Below, in pieces: positions 17,649-26,516 of a DNA stretch of 64,000 nucleotides. Both the position numbers and the translations under genes were made by a program. Within the stretch, counting starts at the first letter, position 1, and each line of letters opens with the position of its first letter. Under the pieces are notes generated by a model, which saw nothing but the letters and a program-made list of their open reading frames with translations, was not told the DNA's origin and made no database searches. Origin of the DNA: JAAYYM01 sp964483155 (GTDB lineage: Bacteria > Bacillota > Clostridia > Lachnospirales > Lachnospiraceae); NCBI GenBank assembly GCA_964483155.1, contig CAZAAC010000004.1, positions 1-64,000 of the forward strand. Direction: 5' to 3'.

Positions 17649-18113
17649 CTATATCGTCAGATCATTTTCAAGCTTGTATGTGACAGCCTTATCAAATACC
17701 TGTGATAACACCTTACTGAAAACTCCTGCGACAAAAAATACCAAAATCACCACCATGATTGCTGGGGTAATGTAAAAAAGTAGCCGCACTGCTGAAACTG
17801 CCATAATTGCAAAACTATAATTCCCCATTTTTCGCAAGCTATCTACATTTTTTACAAGGAAGCAATCGTCATCTAGAACCGTCCTAAATATTTTTCGCAA
17901 TTCATTAATCAACATCACTGCAAGGATACCATCCATAAAATACAATATAACCGCCTGCCAATAAAACCGTTCAAATTTATCATAATATGGAGCAATCGCA
18001 GCAATTAGCAATGGTAGTGTAATACAAGTCACTATTCCGCCATAAAACATAATATCTAACATTAATTTTGTTATCTTTGCTAAATTATCCTGTTTCTCAT
18101 TATCTCTCTTCAT
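17649..18113 (-). CDS. DUF2975 membrane protein
   Basis: The 154-residue protein has four hydrophobic segments (about 22-42, 55-75, 98-118, 122-145) with a conserved middle stretch LRKIFRTVLDDDCFLVKNVDSLRKMG. It matches DUF2975, the partner of YozG-type regulators. It probably senses a membrane state and modulates the small HTH protein, but the mechanism is unproven. GGAGG lies eight bases before the start. Confidence 0.88.
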   Translation of the reverse strand: MKRDNEKQDNLAKITKLMLDIMFYGGIVTCITLPLLIAAIAPYYDKFERFYWQAVILYFMDGILAVMLINELRKIFRTVLDDDCFLVKNVDSLRKMGNYSFAIMAVSAVRLLFYITPAIMVVILVFFVAGVFSKVLSQVFDKAVTYKLENDLTI

Positions 18114-18197
18114 TCTGTCGCCTCCACCAATATCTTATAAAATAATACATCAAGATACACTCACTGCTAACTGTTGTAAACGTTCTTAACGATTCCT

Positions 18198-18226
18198 ATT
18201 ATAGCACTGGATAAATTGAAAAGCAA
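18198..18226 (-). promoter_or_regulatory. Promoter of the DUF2975 operon
   Basis: Minus-strand TTGCTT (18221-18226) and TATAAT (18198-18203), 17 bases apart. Confidence 0.7.
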
Positions 18227-18234
18227 TATAAATT

Positions 18235-18249
18235 TATCGTTTTTCGATA
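18235..18249. promoter_or_regulatory. Inverted repeat TATCG-N5-CGATA, probable PadR site
   Basis: The repeat lies nine bases upstream of the -35 of the DUF2975 operon. The same half-sites with the same five-base gap lie over the padR promoter at 19494-19508. Confidence 0.5.
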
Positions 18250-18289
18250 TATTTATGTTTTTTATCAATAAACAAGAAGTGTCGCATTT

Positions 18290-18311
18290 CGATTTGCAAT
18301 CGATTTGCAAT
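18290..18311. repeat. Tandem 11-base repeat
   Basis: CGATTTGCAAT occurs twice head to tail. It lies in the 316-base gap between the DUF2975 and DUF2812 units, which otherwise holds the promoter, inverted repeat and terminator listed separately and no gene. Confidence 0.7.
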
Positions 18312-18335
18312 TAAGGGAGAAGGCAAGATCATGTA

Positions 18336-18366
18336 AAAAGACTGGCATCAAATTGCCAGTCCTTTT
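18336..18366 (-). terminator. Terminator of the padR-DUF2812 unit
   Basis: GACTGGCA (18340-18347) and TGCCAGTC (18354-18361) form a perfect eight-base-pair stem with a six-base loop and T-runs on both strands. Confidence 0.8.
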
Positions 18367-18429
18367 TGTAAACTTATTCTCCCGGATTTTTATTATTAAA
18401 GATTTGCACTTATAAGTAAAATCAGAAAT

Positions 18430-19044
18430 TTAAAAGAATAATACTATTAAAATCACAAACATCGTTAATAAAGCTGCTGGAAAAACAACCTGGATCGGAG
18501 GTACAAAACCAGCTTTCTTCCCTTGCCTTTTTCTCTTCACACTTATCATTCCAAGTCCAAACGTAATACAAAATATTATAAAAATAATACCCTCTACAAG
18601 TATCGTAGGTTCACTGGATATAATACCCATTGTCACATATGCTATCGCCATTATAGAGAAAAAAATAGTAAGTCCCCGAAGTAACTTCATCCATCTACTC
18701 TGCATTTCGTACAAAGAATGTTCATCCGTGTAGATCTTTGTTTCGCTCTCATCCATATTTTCTACATACAGCTTTCTAAAATAATGCCAGCCATTATAAG
18801 TAGAATTAATAAATTGCCACCCCTGCTCTTCAAATGATTCACGATACTGCACGGGGTCATCTATCTTAGGATTATAATCAAGCTGATAAATGTATCTCAC
18901 ATTTTCATCAAGATAAAATTTGGAATGGAAACAGCCTCCCTTTTTCAATTGTATTCCTTTTTTTGAATTTTCATCTAGGTCGTACTCCTCTTTTTCATAT
19001 TCCCATGGTGCATATATTTTATAACTCGTAATTGTTTTTCTCAT
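18430..19044 (-). CDS. DUF2812 domain membrane protein
   Basis: The 204-residue protein has a soluble N-terminal part with DUF2812 features (YQLDYNPK, a FEEQGWQF-type motif and GWHYFRKLY at about 90), then three hydrophobic helices (about 120-140, 145-165, 180-203). DUF2812 proteins are regularly encoded directly after a PadR repressor, as here, where the ATG follows the PadR stop without a gap. Function is unknown; a role as a membrane stress effector or anti-regulator is guesswork. Confidence 0.85.
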   Translation of the reverse strand: MRKTITSYKIYAPWEYEKEEYDLDENSKKGIQLKKGGCFHSKFYLDENVRYIYQLDYNPKIDDPVQYRESFEEQGWQFINSTYNGWHYFRKLYVENMDESETKIYTDEHSLYEMQSRWMKLLRGLTIFFSIMAIAYVTMGIISSEPTILVEGIIFIIFCITFGLGMISVKRKRQGKKAGFVPPIQVVFPAALLTMFVILIVLFF

Positions 19045-19377
19045 TTATATCTTCATTCCTTTCACTATAATGTCCGAACCTTTAATCAATCTCTTTAATC
19101 TGATAATTTCTTCCTCTAAAACTATTTTTCCCAATGATGTTAATTCATATAGGCGCTTTCTCTTATCTGCCAGATTACTACTAGAAGTCTCTGTGATCCA
19201 ACCCTTCTTTAACATATTGACGATTGCACCATACATAGTTCCTGAACCTATCTTTACCGTATTCTCCGACAATTTTTCAGTATCCTGCATAATGCCATAT
19301 CCATGATTTGGATTTTGATATAGGCAAAGCAAAATATAGTAATAGCTTTCCGTAAGTGGCTCATTTTTTAACGGCAT
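19045..19377 (-). CDS. PadR-family transcriptional regulator
   Basis: The 110-residue winged-helix protein has LTESYYYILLCLYQNPNHGYGI and KIGSGTMYGAIVNMLKKGW, the usual PadR N-terminal helices and recognition helix, then a wing DKRKRLYELTSLG. These are typical ligand-responsive repressors. Its own promoter contains a perfect palindrome over the -10, so autorepression is likely. The ribosome site GGGAGG lies seven to eight bases before the ATG. Confidence 0.92.
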   Translation of the reverse strand: MPLKNEPLTESYYYILLCLYQNPNHGYGIMQDTEKLSENTVKIGSGTMYGAIVNMLKKGWITETSSSNLADKRKRLYELTSLGKIVLEEEIIRLKRLIKGSDIIVKGMKI

Positions 19378-19491
19378 ATAGTATTCCTCCCTCTTTTATT
19401 TTGACCTCATACTATTATAATCATATGGTAGTATGTATCATCACGCGATATGTCATATTTCGATATGTCGCTTGACGACTTAATTGTTTTT

Positions 19492-19510
19492 TATATCGTA
19501 TCACGATATA
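19492..19510. promoter_or_regulatory. Perfect palindrome over the padR -10: probable PadR operator
   Basis: TATATCGTATCACGATATA has two perfect eight-base arms around a three-base centre. It covers the -10 hexamer. Nearby (19447-19454 and 19462-19469) GATATGTC is directly repeated, perhaps a secondary site. Confidence 0.65.
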
Positions 19511-19523
19511 TATCATCTGTCAA
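19495..19523 (-). promoter_or_regulatory. Promoter of padR-DUF2812
   Basis: Minus-strand TTGACA (19518-19523) and TACGAT (19495-19500), 17 bases apart; the -10 is weak and lies inside the palindrome. A TATAAT closer to the gene is an alternative -10 but lacks a good -35. Confidence 0.55.
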
Positions 19524-19541
19524 CTTTTTATCAAAAAAAAT

Positions 19542-19577
19542 AAAGCTCTGCTACCAACTTTATGATAACAGAGCTTT
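19542..19577 (-). terminator. Terminator of the HD-GYP gene
   Basis: AAAGCTCTG (19542-19550) and CAGAGCTTT (19569-19577) pair perfectly; the minus strand then reads ATTTTTTTT. Confidence 0.85.
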
Positions 19578-19592
19578 AATCAATACATTTTG

Positions 19593-21383
19593 TTAAGAAA
19601 GTTCCTCGAAAACTCCTCTAATAGCCACTTTCCTCTCTATGAATACATCCACTATAGCAGGGTCAAATGCCTTGCCTTTTTGTTCAATGACATATGCCTC
19701 TGCATCTTCGACTGGCCAAGCCTTTTTATAGACACGTTCACTGCAAAGTGCATCATAAACATCTGCCACTGATGTAATCTTTGCAAAAATGTGAATCTCA
19801 TCACCTTTTAGACAAGCTGGATAACCAGTACCATCATATCTCTCATGATGTTGTAAAGATGTAAGCGCAGCTAAAGAAAAAATTTCATTGTCTGAATTTT
19901 TTAATATCTCATACCCAATTCGTGAATGCTCTTTTACAGTTTGAAATTCTTCTTTTGTAAGTTTGGCTGGCTTATTCAATATTTCTTCTGGAATTCCTAT
20001 TTTCCCGATATCATGCATTGGAGAAATCATAACCAAATTACAGATTTCCTCTTCGCACAACCCACAGCCTTCTCCTAAAATACGTGAAATCTGTGCCACA
20101 CGCTTTACATGATTTGCGGTTTCATTAGATCTGGTCTCAATCACTTCTCCAAGTGTCAATACAATATCCTTTTGCATCTCAAGCAGATGCAGATTTAGCT
20201 TATTTATCTCACTATTCTTGCTCTGAACCTTATTCGTTTCCATGATAACCCTAATCAACAATAAAATCATAATTACAAGTACAGCGATGATTGCTAAAAA
20301 GAATAGAATTATCTGTCTATTTTTCTCAATAAAGCTCTGTGGGCTGTTAATAATATCTGCTTCTTTAGGAATATCTGTAATATGATATTTTTCTATTATA
20401 GTATTGTCCAACACAAGCTTTGCATTAGAACCGTCTTCATAGATGATAGGCGGAACTTCTTTTCCATCCCACATCTTTAAGACTTCTTGTACCGCTTTTC
20501 TTCCATATACCTCTGATTCAACCAGATAACCACCTATAATACCCTCATTCAGATAAAAATCTATAAATCCATAAATCGGATTTTTCGTATTACCAAACAA
20601 ATATCTTGGTACTTCTTCATGACTAAATGTGCGCCCATCTTCTGAATTAAAATAAAGTACAAAGAAAAATATGTCCTGTGTAGTGCTGGAATCAAAAATT
20701 TCTTTTAGCTGTTCTGGCGTTTTATCATAATAATGGTACACCTCGAAATTTTTATATTGACTGCCAGTTAGTGCTTCAAGATCACTTCTGATGACATCTC
20801 CTGTTTTCGAATCATCATAGATAAAATAAAGCCGTTTAATGTCCTTCTCTTTGTTTTGTTCCAATGCCAGTTCAATATTCTTTTTATATTCAAAACGTTC
20901 TTCTATAATGCATATTCCTTCTAATCCTTTTGGATAATTACTAATAGAATTGATACCCGTTGCCACAACTACCTCTACGTCTGGCCAAAGTCCTTTTCCA
21001 AATAATTCATAAAAATCTAGCGCGTCATTATCACAAAGAATGATGGCATCAAATATTCTTCCCTTATACTTCTCCTTATATTCCCTGTAATGTAACAAAA
21101 AATATTCTGGGCTCATATAATTCTTTGTATCCAAAAATTCATAGTGTAGCCCTACCTGCTCTTCACTTTTCTCAAACTCTTTTTTTATTCCATCGCCCAT
21201 CTCACTGCTATGTATATAATCTATATTATAAGATTGCAATACTAATACTTCTTTATGCTCTGGGTCGAGTCCCTTTGCATTACCGGCATACACCTTATTC
21301 TTTGCACAAAAAACAATTGCAAAAAGTGCAATTGCAAAACCTGCATATATAAACTTGTTTTTTATACTCTTCCGATTATTCAT
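19593..21383 (-). CDS. Membrane HD-GYP protein with ABC-substrate-binding-like sensor
   Basis: The 596-residue protein has a signal anchor (about 10-30), an extracytoplasmic domain of about 310 residues resembling ABC substrate-binding folds (VLVLQSYN, IILCDNDALDF, VVVATGINSI), a membrane helix at about 355-378, a short coiled coil, and an HD-GYP domain (about 400-590). Catalytic motifs are complete: HDIGKIGIP and HHERYDGTGYP. HD-GYP enzymes hydrolyse cyclic di-GMP, so this is the likely counter-enzyme to the three GGDEF proteins in the window. The start at 21383 follows AGGATATTAT. Confidence 0.92.
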   Translation of the reverse strand: MNNRKSIKNKFIYAGFAIALFAIVFCAKNKVYAGNAKGLDPEHKEVLVLQSYNIDYIHSSEMGDGIKKEFEKSEEQVGLHYEFLDTKNYMSPEYFLLHYREYKEKYKGRIFDAIILCDNDALDFYELFGKGLWPDVEVVVATGINSISNYPKGLEGICIIEERFEYKKNIELALEQNKEKDIKRLYFIYDDSKTGDVIRSDLEALTGSQYKNFEVYHYYDKTPEQLKEIFDSSTTQDIFFFVLYFNSEDGRTFSHEEVPRYLFGNTKNPIYGFIDFYLNEGIIGGYLVESEVYGRKAVQEVLKMWDGKEVPPIIYEDGSNAKLVLDNTIIEKYHITDIPKEADIINSPQSFIEKNRQIILFFLAIIAVLVIMILLLIRVIMETNKVQSKNSEINKLNLHLLEMQKDIVLTLGEVIETRSNETANHVKRVAQISRILGEGCGLCEEEICNLVMISPMHDIGKIGIPEEILNKPAKLTKEEFQTVKEHSRIGYEILKNSDNEIFSLAALTSLQHHERYDGTGYPACLKGDEIHIFAKITSVADVYDALCSERVYKKAWPVEDAEAYVIEQKGKAFDPAIVDVFIERKVAIRGVFEELS

Positions 21384-21496
21384 ATAATATCCTGCTAAGC
21401 GCAATTGTTTGAAACTGAACCATCTTCGACCAAAACAAATTTTTCTACTATATTCTACTATTTTACTATAGATTACTAAATAATGAAATCAATATT

Positions 21497-22279
21497 TTAT
21501 GAGTATCTTACTTCTACTAACGTCAGCCCACATCCCGGGACCAATTCTCCCGCTTTTGCCCTTGCTTTTGCTTCAAAAATATCCTGCATATCTGTGGCAT
21601 TAAGCTTACCAGTGCCCACTTCTAATAGCGTACCGGTTAGAATTCTGACCATATGATATAGGAATCCATTTCCTCGATATAGAAACTGTATTTCACTACC
21701 AACTTTTTTGATTTCGATATCATATATTGTCCGCACAGTTGATTTCTTAATCTTCTTCTTTGTACAAAATGATTGATAGTCATGTGTACCACACAATTGC
21801 CTTGCTGCTTCACGCATAGCCTCGATATTCAAATGCTGGGGAAAGTGATAGGTATATCTTCGTGTAAAAACATCTGTTACCAATGCATTATGAATACGAT
21901 AACAATATATTTTCTCCTTTGCATTTAAGCGGCTATGAAATCGTTCTGGCACTTCCTCGACGGAAAGTATACGGATATCCTCTGGTAGATATTTATTTAT
22001 ATAACTCGCTATCGCTTTGGGTAAGTCCCTCTCTTCAATTTCTTTTATGAATTCACCTGCTCTTATATTTGGCTCTTTTAATTGAAAATCAGCAACTTGA
22101 AAAAGTGCATGAACGCCAGCATCCGTTCTGCCGGCGCCATGCACCTCTACCGAATATCCTGCCATTCTGGTCAAGATATCTTCTAATTTACCCTGTATTG
22201 TATTTTGGGTTGAAGTCTGTTTCTGCCACCCCTGGTATCTCGTACCTTCGTATTGCAGTATCATTTTATATCGGCTCAC
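21497..22279 (-). CDS. truA: tRNA pseudouridine(38-40) synthase
   Basis: The 260-residue product has the TruA catalytic loop GAGRTDAGVHA (aspartate about 52) and the opening LQYEGTRYQGWQKQ. It isomerises uridines 38-40 in the tRNA anticodon stem-loop. The start is GTG, supported by AGGGAG five bases upstream. It follows clpB after 49 bases without a clear terminator, so it may be read from the clpB promoter. Confidence 0.95.
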   Translation of the reverse strand: MSRYKMILQYEGTRYQGWQKQTSTQNTIQGKLEDILTRMAGYSVEVHGAGRTDAGVHALFQVADFQLKEPNIRAGEFIKEIEERDLPKAIASYINKYLPEDIRILSVEEVPERFHSRLNAKEKIYCYRIHNALVTDVFTRRYTYHFPQHLNIEAMREAARQLCGTHDYQSFCTKKKIKKSTVRTIYDIEIKKVGSEIQFLYRGNGFLYHMVRILTGTLLEVGTGKLNATDMQDIFEAKARAKAGELVPGCGLTLVEVRYS

Positions 22280-22328
22280 GGCAACTCCCTTTTAGTTTCT
22301 ATTTTAGTCTGTCTTTCATACTATCATA

Positions 22329-24914
22329 CTATGATTCTTGGCAAACCGTCAACTTATCATCCCGCAAGTCAATTGTAATAACGCTCCCCTCCTTTACATG
22401 ATCTGCAAGAATCTCCTTTGCTACCAAAGTCTCAATGTTTCTTTGCAAGTATCTTTTAAGTGGTCTTGCACCATATATTGGATCATACCCCGCTTCAATT
22501 ATAAAATTTTCTGCTGCTTTTGTTAATGTAATTGACAGGTTTTTGTCTGTCACTCTTTTATTTAAGTCCTCCATTAATAATTTGATAATTTCACGTATAT
22601 TATTTTTTGTAAGCGGTTTAAACAAAATCGTCTCATCCAGTCTATTTAGAAATTCTGGTCTGAAGTGTGCCTGTAACTCATTGAATACAATACTTTCCGT
22701 TTCTTCTGTAATATTTCCTTCCTCATCAATGCCTTCCAGCAAATAGGATGAGCCTATATTAGAAGTCATAATTAGAATTGTATTCTTAAAATTTACTGTT
22801 CTTCCCTGAGAGTCTGTAATACGGCCATCATCCAGTACTTGCAGGAGTATATTAAATACATCCGGATGTGCCTTTTCTATCTCATCAAACAGTACTACCG
22901 AATAGGGCTTTCTTCTAACTGCTTCTGTTAATTGCCCCCCTTCTTCATATCCTACATATCCTGGAGGTGCCCCTATTAAACGTGATACCGAGAATTTCTC
23001 CATATATTCACTCATATCAATGCGCACCATATTTGCTTCATCATCAAACAAACTGATTGCAAGTGCTTTTGCAAGTTCTGTTTTCCCAACGCCCGTCGGA
23101 CCAAGGAAAAGAAACGAGCCGATAGGCTTGCTAGGATCTTTGATGCCGGCTTTTGAACGTATAATTGCCTCCGTCACCTTCGTAACACCCTCATCCTGCC
23201 CGATTACTCTTTTATGAAGTTCATCATCCAAATGAAGTGTTTTAGACCTCTCGCTTTCCGTAAGCTTTGCAACTGGTATTCCTGTCCATCTCGAAATAAT
23301 TTTTGCTATTTCCTCATCAGATACACTTTCATGTACTAAAGTCAGCCCCTCATCTTTAATTCTCTGCTCCTCTATTGCAAGCTGTCGTTTTAACGCGGGA
23401 AGCTTAGAATATTCTAATTCAGAAGCAGTCTCAAAATCTCCATCTCTTTTTGCTATTTCCTTTTTATTGTTGACATCTTCTATTTCTTCACGCAATTTAT
23501 GCAATTTCTCAAGTGATGTTTTCTCATTATCCCATTGGGTCTTTTGTGCTTTAAACTCTTCTCTTAAATCAGCCAGTTCTTTTTGTAAAGTATCAAGACG
23601 CTCCTTACTTAGTTTATCTGTCTCCTTCTTAAGTGCCGTTTCTTCTATTTCCATTTGCATTACTTTTCTCTGTAATTCGTCTAATTCTGTAGGCATAGAA
23701 TCTAACTCTGTTTTAATTAGCGCGCATGCCTCATCAACGAGATCAATTGCTTTGTCTGGCAAAAATCTATCTGAAATATAACGGTGCGACAATATGGCTG
23801 CCGATACAAGTGCTGTATCCATAATCTTGACACCATGAAAGACTTCATAGCGCTCTTTTAGACCACGCAGAATCGATATTGTCTCCTCTACTGTCGGTTC
23901 ATCAACCAAAACTGGTTGAAAACGTCTTTCCAATGCTGCATCTTTTTCGATGTACTGCCGATACTCATCTAATGTAGTAGCGCCAATACAATGTAATTCC
24001 CCTCGCGCCAGCATCGGCTTCAACATATTGCCTGCATCCATTGCCCCATCTGTCTTTCCTGCGCCAACAATCAAATGGAGTTCGTCAATAAAAAGAATAA
24101 TCTGACCATCACTATTTTTAACATCCTCGAGCACAGCCTTAAGACGTTCTTCAAACTCACCTCTGTATTTTGCACCTGCTACAAGCGCTCCCATATCAAG
24201 AGAAAATACCTTCTTGTTTTTGAGTCCCTCTGGCACATCACCTTGCACGATACGCTGCGCCAGTCCTTCAACAACTGCAGTCTTACCGACACCTGGCTCT
24301 CCAATTAGTACAGGATTGTTCTTTGTTCTTCTTGATAAAATGCGGATTACATTTCTAACCTCATTATCACGCCCTATAACCGGATCCAGTTTCTGATTTC
24401 TTGCTTTTTCTACTAAGTCTTGCCCATATTTACCCAATGTATCATATGTAGCTTCCGGATTATCACTTGTCACCCGTTGATTTCCACGTATTGTAGAAAG
24501 AGACTGTAAGAACCTCTCACGTGTAATACCGTATTCCTGCAGCAGACTTTTTAATGCCGCATTTGGATTGTTTAACAACGAAAGAAATAGATGCTCTACC
24601 GAAACATACTCATCTCCCATTTGCTTTGCCTCATCTTCTGCATGAATCAAAGCTTTATTTAATTGCTGCCCAATAAATACCTGACCACCCTGTACCTTCA
24701 CACGCTTGCTTAAGTGCTCATGCACATTGTTTATAAAATGATCTTTATTTATTTCCATTTTCTCAATCAATTTTAAAATCAAACTGTCTTCCTGTTGCAA
24801 AAGCGCATATAACAGATGCTCCTGCTCGATTTCTTGGTTTCCAAATTCATAAGCCAATTTCTCGCAATTATTTACTGCTTCTATTGATTTTTGTGTAAAT
24901 TTATTAATATTCAT
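22329..24914 (-). CDS. clpB: Disaggregase ATPase ClpB
   Basis: The 861-residue protein has the ClpB order: double Clp N-domain (1-145), first AAA+ domain with GEPGVGKTAVVEGLA (about 200), the long coiled-coil middle domain (about 400-520), second AAA+ domain with GPTGVGKTELAKALA (about 600), and the C-terminal domain. It rescues aggregated proteins with DnaK. The start at 24914 follows GGAGGAATCGTT; a longer frame lacks a ribosome site. A promoter lies 50-80 bases upstream. I saw neither a CIRCE element nor a clear CtsR repeat there. Confidence 0.97.
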   Translation of the reverse strand: MNINKFTQKSIEAVNNCEKLAYEFGNQEIEQEHLLYALLQQEDSLILKLIEKMEINKDHFINNVHEHLSKRVKVQGGQVFIGQQLNKALIHAEDEAKQMGDEYVSVEHLFLSLLNNPNAALKSLLQEYGITRERFLQSLSTIRGNQRVTSDNPEATYDTLGKYGQDLVEKARNQKLDPVIGRDNEVRNVIRILSRRTKNNPVLIGEPGVGKTAVVEGLAQRIVQGDVPEGLKNKKVFSLDMGALVAGAKYRGEFEERLKAVLEDVKNSDGQIILFIDELHLIVGAGKTDGAMDAGNMLKPMLARGELHCIGATTLDEYRQYIEKDAALERRFQPVLVDEPTVEETISILRGLKERYEVFHGVKIMDTALVSAAILSHRYISDRFLPDKAIDLVDEACALIKTELDSMPTELDELQRKVMQMEIEETALKKETDKLSKERLDTLQKELADLREEFKAQKTQWDNEKTSLEKLHKLREEIEDVNNKKEIAKRDGDFETASELEYSKLPALKRQLAIEEQRIKDEGLTLVHESVSDEEIAKIISRWTGIPVAKLTESERSKTLHLDDELHKRVIGQDEGVTKVTEAIIRSKAGIKDPSKPIGSFLFLGPTGVGKTELAKALAISLFDDEANMVRIDMSEYMEKFSVSRLIGAPPGYVGYEEGGQLTEAVRRKPYSVVLFDEIEKAHPDVFNILLQVLDDGRITDSQGRTVNFKNTILIMTSNIGSSYLLEGIDEEGNITEETESIVFNELQAHFRPEFLNRLDETILFKPLTKNNIREIIKLLMEDLNKRVTDKNLSITLTKAAENFIIEAGYDPIYGARPLKRYLQRNIETLVAKEILADHVKEGSVITIDLRDDKLTVCQES

Positions 24915-24964
24915 AACGATTCCTCCTGTTACCTTTTGTATCAATTATTGCTTGTTCTATATCA

Positions 24965-24992
24965 ACTATAACACATAAGGTGATTTTGTCAA
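24965..24992 (-). promoter_or_regulatory. Promoter of clpB
   Basis: Minus-strand TTGACA (24987-24992) and TATAGT (24965-24970), 16 bases apart. Confidence 0.65.
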
Positions 24993-25010
24993 CCTGTTTT
25001 TAAAAACAAA

Positions 25011-25041
25011 AAGCATCCTTCTCTTTATTAGAAAGATGCTT
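25011..25041 (-). terminator. Terminator of the PAS-GGDEF gene
   Basis: AAGCATC (25011-25017) pairs with GATGCTT (25035-25041), with further inner pairing AGAAG/TTTCT; the minus strand then reads TTTTTGTTTTT. Confidence 0.8.
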
Positions 25042-25080
25042 CACTACTATATTGAATATCACTATCTGTAAAGTTATACT

Positions 25081-26433
25081 CTATAATTCTTCATAGATAC
25101 GAAAACAATTTCTACCTGCATTCTTGGCTGCATACAGTGCCTGGTCTGCTTGCGCGAATAACGTCTCAAAATCGTGCGCTTTTTCAGAATAATATGCAAT
25201 TCCTATACTACAACTAATTTGCACCGACTTCCCATCCTTTGTAAATCGCTTATGCAACTTCTTGTTTAGTACGTGCGCCCTCTCCTTGACTACTTTGGGT
25301 ACAGCATTCTTCATGAGCACTAAAAATTCATCTCCACCGCTTCTCCCTATAATATCATTTTCTTTAAATGTATTTTGCAATGTTTTTGCAACAAACTTAA
25401 TGACATCATCACCGCACATATGCCCTAATGTATCATTCACACTTTTAAAAAAATCTGTATCTATTGCCAAAAGTGCTTGTGTTGATTGCGTACTATTCAC
25501 ATTACATTCTTTTAAGTATTTTTCGATTGCATTTTGAATCGACACCTTATTTAAGATGCCTGTCATTAAATCAAGTTGCATCTTATGCCTCATTGCCTCT
25601 TCTGCAAGCCGCTCTTCAGTAATATCCTTTAATATTCCTACTACACGAGTGACCGTTTTATTTTCATCAGCAAAACTCACATAGTTCATACGATACCAAA
25701 CATACTGTTCTGTAGGAAACAAGCTTCGATACTCCAGTACATCTTTAGTGGGTTCCAGCAAGGCCTTGAAAAAATGCATATTTGCTCTATCATAATCTTC
25801 TGGATGTACCACCATGCGCATAACATTATCTTTGAGAAAATGCTCAACTTGCTTTCGGTTTCCGTCTTTGTCACGGTGCGAAAGAGTAACTATATCACTC
25901 TTAACATCATAATCAAATTGCACTTCTTCTATAGCTTCTTCAATTAATTTATATCTTTCTGTCTCAATGAATAATTGCTCATTTATACGCTGCAATTCAT
26001 CCTGTGCAAGACGTTGCTCTGTCACATTATTAATTACAACCAAATAATGTTCTATTCCCTGTTCATCTATATATAGATGTGCTTTATGCAGCACCCATAT
26101 TATCTGGCTCTCCTCTGTAAAGGTCTGCACACGATATGCAATTTCTACAGAACTGAAAAATTGTCGTTGGCTCTCTATTTGCTCTTTCACATTTTTTCGA
26201 TCAGCTTTAAATACAAACAAATCAAAGGAGTTGTAAAAATGCTCACGGAATGTCTCTTCATCACAATGGAAAAGCGCAAGTACACCTTTTCCTACAAAAT
26301 CGAATTTTCCTGTCGCAGCAAAATAACAGAACACGCCACCTGGCACATTATCCATCAGGACATCAAGGCGTTTTGCTGTCTCATTATATTTCTCCTGCAG
26401 TTTTTTATATTCTTCATATGATACCGCATTCAT
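25081..26433 (-). CDS. Cytosolic PAS-PAS-GGDEF diguanylate cyclase
   Basis: The protein of about 450 residues carries two PAS-like domains (about 18-145 and 165-275, each ending in the PAC-type motif NVTEQRLAQDEL or DITEERLAEEAM) and a GGDEF domain (about 285-450) with an intact GGDEF motif in GRSGGDEFLVLMK. The inhibitory-site position reads KEND rather than RxxD, so product inhibition at that site is unlikely. There are no membrane helices. GAGGG lies nine bases before the ATG at 26433; the ATG at 26439 is only three bases from it. Its promoter overlaps that of the divergent ATPase gene. Confidence 0.9.
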   Translation of the reverse strand: MNAVSYEEYKKLQEKYNETAKRLDVLMDNVPGGVFCYFAATGKFDFVGKGVLALFHCDEETFREHFYNSFDLFVFKADRKNVKEQIESQRQFFSSVEIAYRVQTFTEESQIIWVLHKAHLYIDEQGIEHYLVVINNVTEQRLAQDELQRINEQLFIETERYKLIEEAIEEVQFDYDVKSDIVTLSHRDKDGNRKQVEHFLKDNVMRMVVHPEDYDRANMHFFKALLEPTKDVLEYRSLFPTEQYVWYRMNYVSFADENKTVTRVVGILKDITEERLAEEAMRHKMQLDLMTGILNKVSIQNAIEKYLKECNVNSTQSTQALLAIDTDFFKSVNDTLGHMCGDDVIKFVAKTLQNTFKENDIIGRSGGDEFLVLMKNAVPKVVKERAHVLNKKLHKRFTKDGKSVQISCSIGIAYYSEKAHDFETLFAQADQALYAAKNAGRNCFRIYEEL

Positions 26434-26461
26434 TGACATTTTCCCTCTGTGTTAGTATACT
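26433..26461 (+). promoter_or_regulatory. Promoter of the DUF234-type ATPase gene
   Basis: TTGACA (26433-26438) and TATACT (26456-26461), 17 bases apart. The -35 overlaps the start codon region of the divergent GGDEF gene. Confidence 0.7.
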
Positions 26462-26464
26462 AAC
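26451..26464. promoter_or_regulatory. 14-base perfect palindrome between overlapping divergent promoters
   Basis: GTTAGTATACTAAC covers the -10 of the rightward promoter and touches the -10 of the leftward one. A bound dimer here could switch both promoters. Confidence 0.5.
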
Positions 26465-26491
26465 TATATCATAATACAGTTAATATTTCAA
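26463..26491 (-). promoter_or_regulatory. Promoter of the PAS-GGDEF gene
   Basis: Minus-strand TTGAAA (26486-26491) and TATAGT (26463-26468), 17 bases apart, with an extended -10 TG. Confidence 0.65.
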
Positions 26492-26516
26492 TTCGTACTC
26501 TAAAAGGAGTTATATA

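Noticed and set aside
24915..25010. CIRCE or CtsR heat-shock operator before clpB
   Set aside because: No TTAGCACTC inverted repeat and no tandem GGTCAAA heptads were seen; only a plain promoter.
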